From positions 1 through 36,816 of the forward strand of contig NZ_JACEGD010000054.1 of assembly GCF_016031635.1 (NCBI RefSeq): a stretch of DNA of 36,816 bases, in the 5' to 3' direction. Below, piece after piece: positions 16,357 to 25,102 of the stretch (position 1 is the stretch's first letter; each line of letters starts with the position of its first letter). Both the position numbers and the translations under genes were made by a program. The notes below the pieces were generated by a model. It was not told the origin of the DNA. It saw only the letters and a program-made list of their open reading frames with translations, and did no database searches. The DNA is from Bradyrhizobium diversitatis (GTDB lineage Bacteria; Pseudomonadota; Alphaproteobacteria; Rhizobiales; Xanthobacteraceae).

Positions 16357-16401
16357 AAGACTATGTTGAAAGACTATGCTGAAAGACTATCCAGAGACTA
16401 T
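16357..16401. repeat. Four phased aagactat direct repeats upstream of eutB
   Basis: The octamer aagactat occurs at 16357-16364, 16370-16377 and 16383-16390, with a variant gagactat at 16394-16401. Spacings are 13, 13 and 11 bases. The array ends 37 bases upstream of the eutB start codon on the minus strand. It could be a cooperative activator or repressor site for the eutB-hpnP-eutC unit, or a short slippage-derived minisatellite. Confidence 0.6.
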
Positions 16402-16569
16402 ACCTTAGGATCAAGACGCTGAAATATCTTACCTTTCGTTCGAGCAAGGACGGAGGGAGCCTAACGGGCGCGTTAACGCCACATCCACCTTCCTCCTGCA
16501 AAGTTTTGCATCAATTCTACACGACCCCGCTCACCGGCCGCTTCAGGCCATTCCGGGCTCCTGCACACC

Positions 16570-18309
16570 ATGACATCAGACCGATCTGGGAATGCCACCA
16601 AGCTGGCAGGCCGCTTCACGCTTGCCACCAAGCTCTATGCGATCTTCGCGCTGTTCGCGCTGCTCACGGCCGCGATCGCGATGCTGTCCGACTACAACAG
16701 CCGCCGCAGCGCCGACCTGACCAGCGCGATCGAGACGGCGAATGCCGCCGCGCTGAACGTCGAGCGGGTCAACTCGCTGGTCTATGCGGTCGTGATGGAA
16801 TCTCGCGGCGTCTACATGTCGACCGAGCCGGCCGTGGTGAAGAAATACGGCGATGGCCTGCTCAAGTTCAACGCCCAGATCCTGGACGTCGTGAAGCGTT
16901 GGGAGACCATCGTCAAGGCCGACGACGCCGAGCAGTTTGCCACCTTCAAGAAGCGCATCGAGCAGTTCGTCGAGTTCCGCAAGGAGCTGGTCCGCCGCGG
17001 CGTCGAAATCAATGCAGCCGCGGGCCGCGAATGGGGCGACAACGACGCCAACCGCGCGGTGCGCTCGGCCCTGAACAAGGACCTCGAGGCGCTGTCCAAG
17101 GTTTATGCCGAGCGCGCCCGGCAGATCGCGCAGCAGACCGAGACCAATCGCGAATTGTCGTTCGTGCTGACCTGCCTCGGCGGCGTGGCGCTGGCTCTCG
17201 TCGTGATCGGCATCGTCATCATCGCCCGCTCGATCGCCCGGCCGCTCGCCTCGATCACCGCCACCATCAAGCAGGTCGCCGACGGCGCCGAAAACATCGT
17301 GGTACCGCACTCTGACCGCGCCGACGAGATCGGCGCACTGGCCCGCGCGATCCAGGTGTTCCAGGACGCCATGGGCCGCAACCGCAATCTCGCCTCGCAA
17401 GTGTCGAACGACGCCGCCGCCCGCGAGGAGCGCGCCCGCCACATCGAGCAATCCGTCGAGCAGTTTCGCGAGGCGATCGGCGCGATCATGCGCGGCCTCA
17501 GCGACAACGCCTCGGTGATGCGCGAGACCGCGCAGACCATCACCCGCGTGACCGCGGATGCGAACAGCCGCGCCGGCACCGCGGCCAACGCGACCGAGCA
17601 GGCCTCGCACAACGTCACGGCGGTCGCGGGCGCGGCCGAGGAACTGTCGGCCTCGGTGGTGGAGATCGGCCGCCAGGTGCGCCAGAGCGCCGGCGCGGTC
17701 GAGCAGACCGGCCAGCGCACCGAGAAGTCGATCTCCGAGATCGAGAGCCTCGCCGCGGCCACGCAGCGCATCGACGGCGTGCTCAGCCTGATCCAGGCGA
17801 TCGCCGAGCAGACCAATCTGCTCGCGCTGAACGCCACCATCGAGGCCGCGCGCGCCGGCGATGCCGGCCGCGGCTTCGCCGTCGTCGCCCACGAGGTGAA
17901 GGCGCTCGCGGGCCAGACCGCCAAGGCCACGGCCGAGATCAGCGAGAACGTCTCGATGATCCAGGCCTCGACCCGCAACGCCGTCGATGCCGTCCGCGAG
18001 ATCGGCGGCGCGGTGCGCGAGATCAACGAGGTCACCTCGGCGATCGCCGGCGCCGTCAGTCAGCAGGACGCCGCCACGCGCGAGATCTCGTCCAATGCGC
18101 AGTCGGCCGCGCAGGGCAACGAGACGCTTGTGGCGAACATCACCTCGCTGCGCGACGCCATCGGCGAGACCGACACGGCGGCATCCTCGGTGCTGACGGC
18201 GGCGAGCAGCCTGACGGCGACGGCGGACACGCTGTCGCGCGAGGTGGAGAAGTTCTTCCAGAACCTGCGCGCAGGTTCGGCGGACGGGCGGGTTGCCAAG
18301 GCGGGATGA
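16570..18309 (+). CDS. Methyl-accepting chemotaxis protein
   Basis: The 579-residue receptor has a membrane helix at about 23-39, a periplasmic sensor of about 155 residues that looks all-helical (42-196), a second helix at 197-219, a HAMP linker (about 218-270, ARSIARPLASIT ... DEIGALARAIQVFQ), and a long coiled-coil signalling domain. The kinase-interacting hairpin tip (412-444) contains EQTNLLALNATIEAARAG and GRGFAVVAHEVK. It signals through CheA/CheW; no che genes are in the window, so it is an orphan receptor. There is no obvious C-terminal CheR-docking pentapeptide. The ligand is unknown. It is transcribed divergently from eutB, and the shared 250-base region also holds the phased repeats. 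Confidence 0.95.
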   Translation: MTSDRSGNATKLAGRFTLATKLYAIFALFALLTAAIAMLSDYNSRRSADLTSAIETANAAALNVERVNSLVYAVVMESRGVYMSTEPAVVKKYGDGLLKFNAQILDVVKRWETIVKADDAEQFATFKKRIEQFVEFRKELVRRGVEINAAAGREWGDNDANRAVRSALNKDLEALSKVYAERARQIAQQTETNRELSFVLTCLGGVALALVVIGIVIIARSIARPLASITATIKQVADGAENIVVPHSDRADEIGALARAIQVFQDAMGRNRNLASQVSNDAAAREERARHIEQSVEQFREAIGAIMRGLSDNASVMRETAQTITRVTADANSRAGTAANATEQASHNVTAVAGAAEELSASVVEIGRQVRQSAGAVEQTGQRTEKSISEIESLAAATQRIDGVLSLIQAIAEQTNLLALNATIEAARAGDAGRGFAVVAHEVKALAGQTAKATAEISENVSMIQASTRNAVDAVREIGGAVREINEVTSAIAGAVSQQDAATREISSNAQSAAQGNETLVANITSLRDAIGETDTAASSVLTAASSLTATADTLSREVEKFFQNLRAGSADGRVAKAG

Positions 18310-18760
18310 CGGCGCGGGCGCGGGCCGCGAAGCCCGCGCTGACACAAAAGTGCGAAAACAACCCCATGCACAGTAGGCGGGGGCAACTGAATCAATGGGT
18401 TGAACCGGGGTTGACGGCTACGGATTTTACGAATCGATTTGACTCGTCGGGCAAAACACCGGCATGATGTCACCATAGCGACCGGCACGTCATCCGCCCC
18501 TCTCCCGCCCCGAGCACCTCCCGGGAGGCGTGCTCTCAAATCCGCCTGCGATACTCCAAGCTCACTCCGCCCAAGTGCATGACAGGGCGACCCAGCAAGC
18601 CAGCGCTGATCTGGAAGGAAGGCTGCCCCTCGTCGGATCGTCTGCCTGCGAGCGCTGAAAGTTCGGGCAACTCAATTACTGGTCGTTTTCATGCGCTGTC
18701 ACAATTCCGCTCTATTGCTTTTCCGCAATGCCGGGACTTTTGGTGATTTGGAGAGTGACG
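18310..18760. other. Intergenic region carrying a dispersed repeat
   Basis: The 451 bases between the receptor gene and the membrane-protein/patatin cassette contain no credible gene. They hold the repeat block at 18355-18460 and, further right, a more AT-rich patch near 18660-18730 that probably contains the promoter of the gene at 18761. A CG-rich inverted repeat around 18321-18340 (gcgcgggc ... gcccgcgc) could act as a terminator for the receptor gene, but no U-rich tract follows. Confidence 0.45.
18355..18460. repeat. Dispersed repeat block, copy 2
   Basis: It starts with a 22-base stretch containing aacaaccccatgca (18355-18376) and ends with gtcgggcaaaacacc (18446-18460). The first part matches 906-927 with one mismatch in the same orientation; the second is the exact reverse complement of 831-845. 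The middle is not shared. This points to a modular intergenic repeat family rather than a duplicated gene. Confidence 0.55.
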
Positions 18761-19138
18761 ATGTCTTTCCAAGAACAGCTTGAGGCCTGCTGGGGGCGTC
18801 TTTTCCGAGTGATCGGCAAGCAGGGGGCCATTGCGCTTCCCCTTGGCGCGATCAGCTACATCCTGCTCCTCCTCGTCGGCATCTATGGTCTCTTTCACGG
18901 CTGGCCTCCCACCGCAAAGCGCTGGATTGCCCTAAAGGGCTTTTATGGCTTGCTCACGATAGCCGCGCCCTTCTTTTTCTTTTGTGAGTATGTTTTCCGA
19001 TCGGAACGTCGCGTTCACGAAGATCCTACGAAGCGAGCCACGCGTTTGCTGGAGTTGAAGAACCTTCAGGACCAGGGGCGAGCCGTCTGGCTGGCCTGCG
19101 CGACAGTCATTGGACTGATCATCTTCAAAGGAGCCTAA
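18761..19138 (+). CDS. Small membrane protein of unknown function
   Basis: The 125-residue protein starts at the ATG at 18761, with ggagag about 6 bases upstream. Three hydrophobic segments are visible: about 24-45 (ALPLGAISYILLLLVGIYGL), 62-78 (YGLLTIAAPFFFFCEYVF) and 107-122 (VWLACATVIGLIIF). A charged stretch lies between the second and third (RSERRVHEDPTKRATRLLELKNLQDQGR). I do not recognise a family. The next gene starts 66 bases downstream on the same strand, so the two probably form an operon. The T- and A-richer codon use resembles that of the neighbouring patatin gene more than the flanking chromosome. Confidence 0.75.
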   Translation: MSFQEQLEACWGRLFRVIGKQGAIALPLGAISYILLLLVGIYGLFHGWPPTAKRWIALKGFYGLLTIAAPFFFFCEYVFRSERRVHEDPTKRATRLLELKNLQDQGRAVWLACATVIGLIIFKGA

Positions 19139-19204
19139 GTTCAATCGGATGACTTTCGCCGAAGCGGCGATTCATCTCGCGATCATGAATATTCGGGCGT
19201 CGCA

Positions 19205-21478
19205 ATGCGAACGATCATCGTCTCGTTCTGGTCCGGCCTGATTCGGCTCTGGGAGATGTTGCTCTACCGCGCGTGGATCAGCACGTTTGCACTTGCAATG
19301 CTTGTCTTGCTTTTGTGCTTCAGCGGCCAGACGCGAGAGCTGCTCGGGGGCCTCAACTTCGCACTCACTCCAAGACATTGGATCAGATGGATCGGCGCAG
19401 ATTCACAAACCATCGGTTGGACCCTGTATGGAGCGTTCTGGCTGAGTGCAGTCATTGTCGCGGCGGCGCTGTCGATTACAACTCTTCTGCTCGGGAATTT
19501 GCCGCTCCGCCGCTGTCAGCAACGGAGCCGTTCCGAGCAAGCTGAGCCGCTTGTCGGACTCGTTGCGGCGCTCATATTCGTCGGCAGTTTGGCCCTTATC
19601 CACTATGCGTTCATGTACGCAAAAGTGCCTAGTTTCTTTCCCAAACAGGCAGTTCCAGGAGCCATTTCGCTCGTCATAGCACTTGGCTATGGGGTCTTTT
19701 GCTTGCGATCGAACGATCCGCATTGTGAGACAGCGGCCCTCGCCTTCATCGTCTCTGCCATCGCGACCTTCGTATGGATGACGATGGACGAAAGATCACG
19801 AAGTGAGGACGATCTCGTCGCCGCGTTGATAAGTATGTTTACGCCGCTCGCCGCGGCTCTCTTGACGATTTGGGCACGACGTCACATTCCTGCACACCTC
19901 TATCCCTCGACCAAGGTCACAACCTGCCTTCTGGTCGGCATCATTTCGCTCATGGCGACCGCCCGGATCGCCCTGTCTTACGGATTGTTGCAAACAGCCG
20001 TCTGGAGTGTTGGCAGCATTCCGGTCGTCTTCCTCTTCTTTGCGTGGGCGTGCGTCTCCGTTGCTCTCCTCATGGTGCTCACGCATCGGCTGACCGGGGT
20101 GCGAGGCATCGATCCCGTTTTGGCCATTCTGTTGATTGCGGTGTTGGTGCTCAACACCCAAGAGAAATACGGACGAGAGGAACTGGAGCTCTTGGCGCCC
20201 TCCGCCGCGACGAGCGGAGACTGGGCCGTGGTCGATCGACCCGGCGTGCAGCTTGCCATTTACGCCGATGGCGGAGGTCTTCGGGCTGCGATGTTCACCG
20301 CCCAGGTGCTTGCCATGGCCGACGACTCGACATGCGGAAAGTTTGGAGAGCATGTTTTCGCTGCCAGCGGCGTATCTGGAGGCAGTCTTGGCATCGCCAT
20401 CTGGGCGGTCCTGCGTCAAGACTACAAGCAGGCACAAGGCGATAAAGCGTGGTCCGACTGCCGGCCCGGCAAGGCTTTCGGATCGCCGACGAGCGACCTC
20501 GTCTACGGCGTGCTCGCACAAGACCATCTATCCAAGGTGCTCGCCGGATTGTTGACGGGCGATCTGTTCTTGCCATGGGGCAACGCAGTCCGAGGGCAAG
20601 CTCTGCTCGATAGCTGGCAACAGTCGATCCTGGATGCTTTCGGCTACAAGGAAATTTCCGGCGCTGTCGGTCTCGCCCGACGTCTCAGCAGTGTTCACGC
20701 AGGCAATTCAGACCGGCCGCCCTATTTGCTGTTTTCGACGACGAATGTGCAGACCGGACAGCGGACTGCGTGGTCAAATGCCCCGTGGTGGAATGCGCGG
20801 GCGGGTCTCGACGACATTCCGGCCGGAATTGCCGTGCTCAATAGCGCCCGTTTTCCGGTCATTTCTCCGGCCGGGGTCGCAACGAAGAACGGCCAGGAGA
20901 TCCACGTCGTCGACGGGGGCTATTTTGATAATTCGGGCGCGGCGACGTTGCGCGCATTTTTGAGCAACAGCCCAAACGTCAAGAAGCCGGCAGAATTGAA
21001 GATCGTGCGCCTGAACGGCAACACCCGTCCTTCGGATCATCGATGCGCCGCCTGGCAGCAGGCGCTTCGCGACAAAGGGTATTCCCGCTGGTTCTTTTAT
21101 CCACCGATCCGATGGGAACCTGAGAGCGAGAGCCTGCTGGCGCGACTGTTCAGATGGTCCGGGTTACGCGCCTATGTGAGAGCGCGGGATGCTCATACGG
21201 ACGAAGCGGTGGAGATCACACCTCCCGAGCGCACCTATGATCTCGACTATTATCGAGATTTCCAGATGCGCTGCGGCCGGAACTTGCATACGGCAAGCGC
21301 TTCCCAGAAGCTATTCCCGCCATTGAGATGTGTCAGACGCAACGAAGAAATTTGCCTCACGGCGCAACATGCGGCCGAGACGCCACTGGGATGGTACTTA
21401 ACTCTGGGTGCAGCCGACCAGATCAGCAATCTGGCTGCCGAGCAGGCGAAGGAGCTGATCGGGCTCATCTTCCCATAG
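19205..21478 (+). CDS. Polytopic membrane protein with C-terminal patatin-like phospholipase domain
   Basis: The 757-residue protein has two parts. The N-terminal 320 residues contain about eight or nine hydrophobic helices (roughly 24-40, 71-99, 115-136, 150-167, 177-193, 205-225, 238-260, 271-293, 303-317). From about 348 there is a patatin-like lipase: oxyanion loop YADGGGLRAA (355-358 DGGG), nucleophile elbow GVSGGS with Ser391, and DGG with Asp570 in HVVDGGYFDNSGA, completing the Ser-Asp dyad. It should hydrolyse acyl esters of membrane lipids, with the catalytic domain held at the membrane. The family elsewhere includes toxins and immunity effectors as well as housekeeping lipases. It follows a small membrane-protein gene; the substrate is unknown. 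Confidence 0.85.
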   Translation: MRTIIVSFWSGLIRLWEMLLYRAWISTFALAMLVLLLCFSGQTRELLGGLNFALTPRHWIRWIGADSQTIGWTLYGAFWLSAVIVAAALSITTLLLGNLPLRRCQQRSRSEQAEPLVGLVAALIFVGSLALIHYAFMYAKVPSFFPKQAVPGAISLVIALGYGVFCLRSNDPHCETAALAFIVSAIATFVWMTMDERSRSEDDLVAALISMFTPLAAALLTIWARRHIPAHLYPSTKVTTCLLVGIISLMATARIALSYGLLQTAVWSVGSIPVVFLFFAWACVSVALLMVLTHRLTGVRGIDPVLAILLIAVLVLNTQEKYGREELELLAPSAATSGDWAVVDRPGVQLAIYADGGGLRAAMFTAQVLAMADDSTCGKFGEHVFAASGVSGGSLGIAIWAVLRQDYKQAQGDKAWSDCRPGKAFGSPTSDLVYGVLAQDHLSKVLAGLLTGDLFLPWGNAVRGQALLDSWQQSILDAFGYKEISGAVGLARRLSSVHAGNSDRPPYLLFSTTNVQTGQRTAWSNAPWWNARAGLDDIPAGIAVLNSARFPVISPAGVATKNGQEIHVVDGGYFDNSGAATLRAFLSNSPNVKKPAELKIVRLNGNTRPSDHRCAAWQQALRDKGYSRWFFYPPIRWEPESESLLARLFRWSGLRAYVRARDAHTDEAVEITPPERTYDLDYYRDFQMRCGRNLHTASASQKLFPPLRCVRRNEEICLTAQHAAETPLGWYLTLGAADQISNLAAEQAKELIGLIFP

Positions 21479-21714
21479 TGATCGACAAGGCGGTCCATCA
21501 CCCCGCACCGCCTGCGATCGCCCTAGTCCGGCCACGGGCGTCCAAATAGGATGCGCTCCTGCATTGCCGCGAAGCTCGCCTCCGTATTCGTCCTGTCCAT
21601 CAACCGGACGCGCTTGCTCCGGCCAAATTTTCCGACGAGGCCGCACGGCCATTGGCCGGCGCCGCGCTGCCATCGCCGATCAAGCCGACATCGAGGAGCG
21701 ACTGGAATAAGCCG

Positions 21715-22932
21715 TCACGCCATGCCTACCCCGCCCCGCCCGATCAGCTCCTTGCCCAGCGCGGCGAGATGCACCTGGTCCGGCCCGTCGCCGATGCGGA
21801 TGAAGCGGGCATAGACGTAGGCACGCGCGAGGAACGTATCCTGCGAGACGCCGGCGGCGCCGTGGATCTGGATGGCGCGGTCGATGACACGGGCCGCCAT
21901 GCTGGGGACCACGATCTTGGCGGCGGCAATCAGGTCGCGCGCGGCCTTGTTGCCGTCGCGGTCCATCCTGTCGGCCGCCTGCAAGGTGAGCAGTCGCGCC
22001 TGCGCGATCTCGCAGAAGGAGTGCGCGATGTCCTCGCGGACCGAGCCCTGCTCGGCGAGCGGCTTGCCGAAAGCCGTGCGCGAGACCGCGCGCTGGCACA
22101 TCAATTCCAGCGCGCGCTGGGCGCAGCCGATCAGCCGCATGCAGTGGTGGATGCGGCCGGGCCCGAGCCTGCCTTGCGCGATCTCGAAGCCGCGGCCTTC
22201 GCCGAGCAGGATGTTTTCGGCGGGCACGCGGACGTTGTCGTAGACGATCTCGGGATGGCCGACCGGCGCATCGTCGTAGCCGTAAGTGAGCATGTCGCGG
22301 ACGATGCGCACGCCCGGGGTATTCTTCGGCACCAGGATCATCGATTGCTGGCGATGGCGGTCGGGATCGTCGGGCGCGGTCTTGCCCATCACGATCAGGA
22401 TCTCGCAATCCTCGTTCATTGCGCCCGAAGTGAACCATTTGCGACCGTTAATGACGTAGTCGTCGCCGTCGCGCCTGATCTCGCACTGGATGTTGGTGGC
22501 ATCGCTGGAGGCGACCTGCGGCTCCGTCATCGAGAAGCCGGAGCGGATGCGTCCCTCCAGCAGCGGCTTCAGCCAGCGCTCCTGCTGCGCTGGCGTGCCG
22601 TAATTGGCGAGCACCTCCATGTTGCCGACATCGGGGGCCGAGCAATTGAACACCTCGGGCGCCCAGAGAATGCGGCCCATGATCTCCTTCACCGGCGCAT
22701 ATTCGAGATTGGTCAGGCCCGGGCCATGCTCACCTGACAGGAACAGGTTCCAGAGCCCCTGCTCCCGCGCCAGCCGCTTCAGGTCCTGCAAGACAGGCGG
22801 CGTCTTGTAGCGCGATGCTTCCGGCTTGACCTGCTCGTAATAGAGCTCCTCGACCGGCTCGACATGCGCCCGCATGAACTGGCGAACGCGGTCCTGGAGC
22901 TCGAGCGAACGGGCGGAGTGTTGAAAGTCCAT
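21715..22932 (-). CDS. Acyl-CoA dehydrogenase family protein
   Basis: The 405-residue flavoprotein has the acyl-CoA dehydrogenase plan: an N-terminal helical domain (MDFQHSARSLELQDRVRQF), the substrate/FAD-binding beta domain with SGFSMTEPQVASSDATNI and YVINGRKWFTSGA, and a C-terminal helical domain with ARLLTLQAADRMD and IQIHGAAGVSQDTFLA. The C-terminal GDGPDQVHLAALGKELI resembles the ACAD10/11-like branch, often acting on unusual acyl-CoAs. The ATG at 22932 is chosen because the longer frame runs into the palindromic repeat upstream. No partner electron-transfer or CoA-ligase gene is adjacent. It likely feeds electrons to ETF. Confidence 0.93.
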   Translation of the reverse strand: MDFQHSARSLELQDRVRQFMRAHVEPVEELYYEQVKPEASRYKTPPVLQDLKRLAREQGLWNLFLSGEHGPGLTNLEYAPVKEIMGRILWAPEVFNCSAPDVGNMEVLANYGTPAQQERWLKPLLEGRIRSGFSMTEPQVASSDATNIQCEIRRDGDDYVINGRKWFTSGAMNEDCEILIVMGKTAPDDPDRHRQQSMILVPKNTPGVRIVRDMLTYGYDDAPVGHPEIVYDNVRVPAENILLGEGRGFEIAQGRLGPGRIHHCMRLIGCAQRALELMCQRAVSRTAFGKPLAEQGSVREDIAHSFCEIAQARLLTLQAADRMDRDGNKAARDLIAAAKIVVPSMAARVIDRAIQIHGAAGVSQDTFLARAYVYARFIRIGDGPDQVHLAALGKELIGRGGVGMA

Positions 22933-22948
22933 GCTGGTCTCCTTCTTC

Positions 22949-23090
22949 CTTCTCCCCTTGTGGGAGAAGGTGGCGCGAAGCGCCGGATGAGGGGTTCTCT
23001 CTGCCGGCAACACCATTCGTGAGGATCGAGACCCCTCACCCGGCTGCGCTTCGCGCATGCACCCTCTTCCACAAGAGGAGAGGGTGCACC
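22949..23090. repeat. Rhizobial palindromic intergenic element (RIME-like)
   Basis: The left unit at 22949-22995 contains the hairpin cttctccc-cttgt-gggagaag, then a cgaagcgcc motif and gatgaggggt. The right unit at 23031-23090 is an imperfect reverse copy: acccctcacc, then gcgcttcgcg, then accctct-tccacaag-aggagagggt. This two-arm arrangement of short hairpins is typical of dispersed mosaic elements between genes in Rhizobiales. It lies between two same-strand genes and may act as a terminator or RNA-stability element for the binding-protein gene. Confidence 0.75.
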
Positions 23091-23104
23091 ACCTCCTCGG
23101 CCTC

Positions 23105-24316
23105 TCACGTCCCGCGCAACAGCTCGCTCGCCACGACCCAGTCGTTGCCGTCGAACTGGAGCATGTAGCCGTCCTTGATGGGGCGGAAATCCTGCGGCGT
23201 GGTGTTGAGGGTGATGCCGGGCATCAACAGCGACAGCGGCACGTTCTTCAGGTTGGCGGCCTCCGCCATGATGTTCTCGCGCGTCAGATTGTCCTTGCAC
23301 TGCCTCAGCAGCACCACCAGCGCCTCGGCGACGGTGTAGCCATAGAGGCCGGCGACGTTGTTGACGTCGGCATTGGGCAGACGGCGCTTCATGAAATCGA
23401 TATAGGCCGTCATCGCCGGATCGTCCTTGGGCTCGGCGACGAACGGCTTGAGCGAGCCGAGCGACAGCACGCCCTTGCCCGCGTCGAGGCCGGCCGGCAC
23501 CATCACGGTCGCCTTGTTGGCGCAGCCGCTGGCGATGAAGCGCGTCGGCTTCCAGCCGACCTCATGGGCTTTCCGGATCGCCTGCGCGCAGGCGCGCGGC
23601 GTCACCGAATAGATCAGGAAGACGTCGGCCTTGGTATTGGCCAGCGTCAGCACCTGGGAATCGACGGTGGGGTCGGCGACCTCGAAGCTCGAGGCCATCG
23701 CGATCGCCTTGTCGGCCTCAGTGCCGAGCGCCTCCTTGACGCCGCGCAGATATTCCTTGCCGGCATCGTCGTTCTGATAGAGCACCGCGAAGCGCGCGTT
23801 CGGGTTCTTGGCGCGGGCATAGGCGACGTCGATCGCGGCCTCGCTGGTGTAGTTCGGCGCCCAGGGCAGCGCCATCGACCAGGGCATGTTGGCCGGATCG
23901 TTCCACTTCGAGGCCGAGCTGATCAAGAAAAGCTGCGGCACCTTGTTGCTGTTGAGATACTTCGCGATGGCCGAGCTCGGTGCGGTGCCCATGGTCGCGA
24001 AGATGAAGGCAACGCCATCGCCCTCGACGAGGCGCCGCGCCGCTTCCATGGTCTTGGGCGGAGAGAAGGCATCGTCGAGCGAGATCAGATTGAGCTTGCG
24101 GCCGCCAACTCCGCCCTTCTCGTTGATCTCGTCGAAATAGGCGGAGATCACCCTGCCCGTGATGCTGAGCGGCGAGGCCGGGCCGCTATAGGGCATGGTG
24201 TTGCCGATCTTGATCTCGGTGTCGCTGACGCCGGGACCGTAGGACTTTTGCGCGAAAACGGGCGTGGACAGGCAGCCGGCAGCCAGCGCTGCGGCCAGGG
24301 CCAAAGCGGCTCTCAT
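23105..24316 (-). CDS. Branched-chain amino-acid-type ABC transporter substrate-binding protein
   Basis: The 403-residue periplasmic protein has a signal peptide (MRAALALAAALAAGCLSTPVFA). The mature part starts QKSYGPGVSDTEIKIGNTMPYSGPAS, the LivJ/HAAT-family opening. Later features are the two-lobe type I binding fold with FAILYQND-like AVLYQNDDAGKEYLRG and YGYTVAEALVVLLRQC. Such proteins bind amino acids, amides, short fatty-acid or aromatic ligands. No permease or ATPase subunit (LivH, M, G, F) is in the window, so it is an orphan that must serve a transporter elsewhere. Its neighbour is an acyl-CoA dehydrogenase, with the repeat element between them. Confidence 0.93.
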   Translation of the reverse strand: MRAALALAAALAAGCLSTPVFAQKSYGPGVSDTEIKIGNTMPYSGPASPLSITGRVISAYFDEINEKGGVGGRKLNLISLDDAFSPPKTMEAARRLVEGDGVAFIFATMGTAPSSAIAKYLNSNKVPQLFLISSASKWNDPANMPWSMALPWAPNYTSEAAIDVAYARAKNPNARFAVLYQNDDAGKEYLRGVKEALGTEADKAIAMASSFEVADPTVDSQVLTLANTKADVFLIYSVTPRACAQAIRKAHEVGWKPTRFIASGCANKATVMVPAGLDAGKGVLSLGSLKPFVAEPKDDPAMTAYIDFMKRRLPNADVNNVAGLYGYTVAEALVVLLRQCKDNLTRENIMAEAANLKNVPLSLLMPGITLNTTPQDFRPIKDGYMLQFDGNDWVVASELLRGT

Positions 24317-24526
24317 GGTTTCTCCCCGGTGATGATCGCCCGCGCGAGGCGGTCAGCGCCTGCGCGGCGTGCTGCTTTCTTGTCAGCGCGTCAGATCAGC
24401 GGAGTTCTGCAGGATGGTCTTGCGTCGAGTTGCTGATGGCCCGCGTCGGCCTGGCGCATGAAGCCATCGCTTCACCTCTCCCGACGCATGAGATGGAGAT
24501 AAAGAGAGAGCTGCGCGCGCCTGCGC

Positions 24527-25102
24527 TCAGCCTCGCCGCTTCAGGCCAAAGCCGAGACTGATCCACCCGGCTCCGGCCATGATCAGGTCGATACCGAGAA
24601 ACAGGCCGAGGATGTAGACGCTGTTCACGGGCCAGCGCGCCACGATGAGCAGGCCGAGCAGCAACGTGATCGCGCCGGAGAGCGCAACCCACACCCACGG
24701 GCTCTCTCGTTTCATGCTGAAGGCGAGAAACAGCCTGACGGCGCCCGAGGCGATCAGCGATGCTCCCAAAAACAGCGTCAGCAGGACTGCCGCAAGCAGC
24801 GGATTCGCGAAGGTCAGGAAGCCGGCGACGATATAGAGCACGCCGAGAAACGCCCAGATCAGGAATTTACCCCAGCTCTTCATCTGGAATGCGCCGATCA
24901 CCTCGGCGACACCAGCCACGATCATCATCGCGCCAACCACGATCACGCTCGCCACCGTCGCCATCACGACGCTGCCGAGAGCGACGAAGCCGGCGATCAG
25001 ATAGACGACGCCGAGCGCGACGATCCAGCCCCATTTGGCATGCAGCGCGGCGATGCCCGAACCGAGGCTCGCTTGATGAGACGTATCCGAAGCACTCGTC
25101 AT
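24527..25102 (-). CDS. HdeD-family (DUF308) membrane protein
   Basis: The 191-residue protein has about six transmembrane helices in three similar pairs, for example WIVALGVVYLIAGFVALGSV, ASVIVVGAMMIVAGVAEVIGAFQ, FLIWAFLGVLYIVAGFLTFA and ALSGAITLLLGLLIVARWP. This is the DUF308 repeat pattern of HdeD-like proteins, named for an acid-resistance gene in E. coli. The ATG at 25102 is chosen because aggagtgg precedes it and the longer frame has no support. It stands alone, 146 bases from the upstream gene. A role in envelope stress is inferred from the family name only. Confidence 0.9.
   Translation of the reverse strand: MTSASDTSHQASLGSGIAALHAKWGWIVALGVVYLIAGFVALGSVVMATVASVIVVGAMMIVAGVAEVIGAFQMKSWGKFLIWAFLGVLYIVAGFLTFANPLLAAVLLTLFLGASLIASGAVRLFLAFSMKRESPWVWVALSGAITLLLGLLIVARWPVNSVYILGLFLGIDLIMAGAGWISLGFGLKRRG

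Noticed and set aside
16320..16569. Cobalamin riboswitch ahead of eutB
   Set aside because: The region is only 250 bases and shared with a divergent gene, and no B12-box-like sequence was seen.
16576..18345. Long minus-strand frame opposite the chemotaxis receptor (589 codons)
   Set aside because: The composition is dominated by Arg, Gly, Ala, Asp and Leu without hydrophobic core patterns, and the plus frame is a complete receptor.
21479..21714. Possible degraded coding tail (a frame ending near AIADQADIEERLE before a TAA at about 21707)
   Set aside because: The short segment looks protein-like, but upstream residues in that frame do not, no start was found, and no family is recognised.
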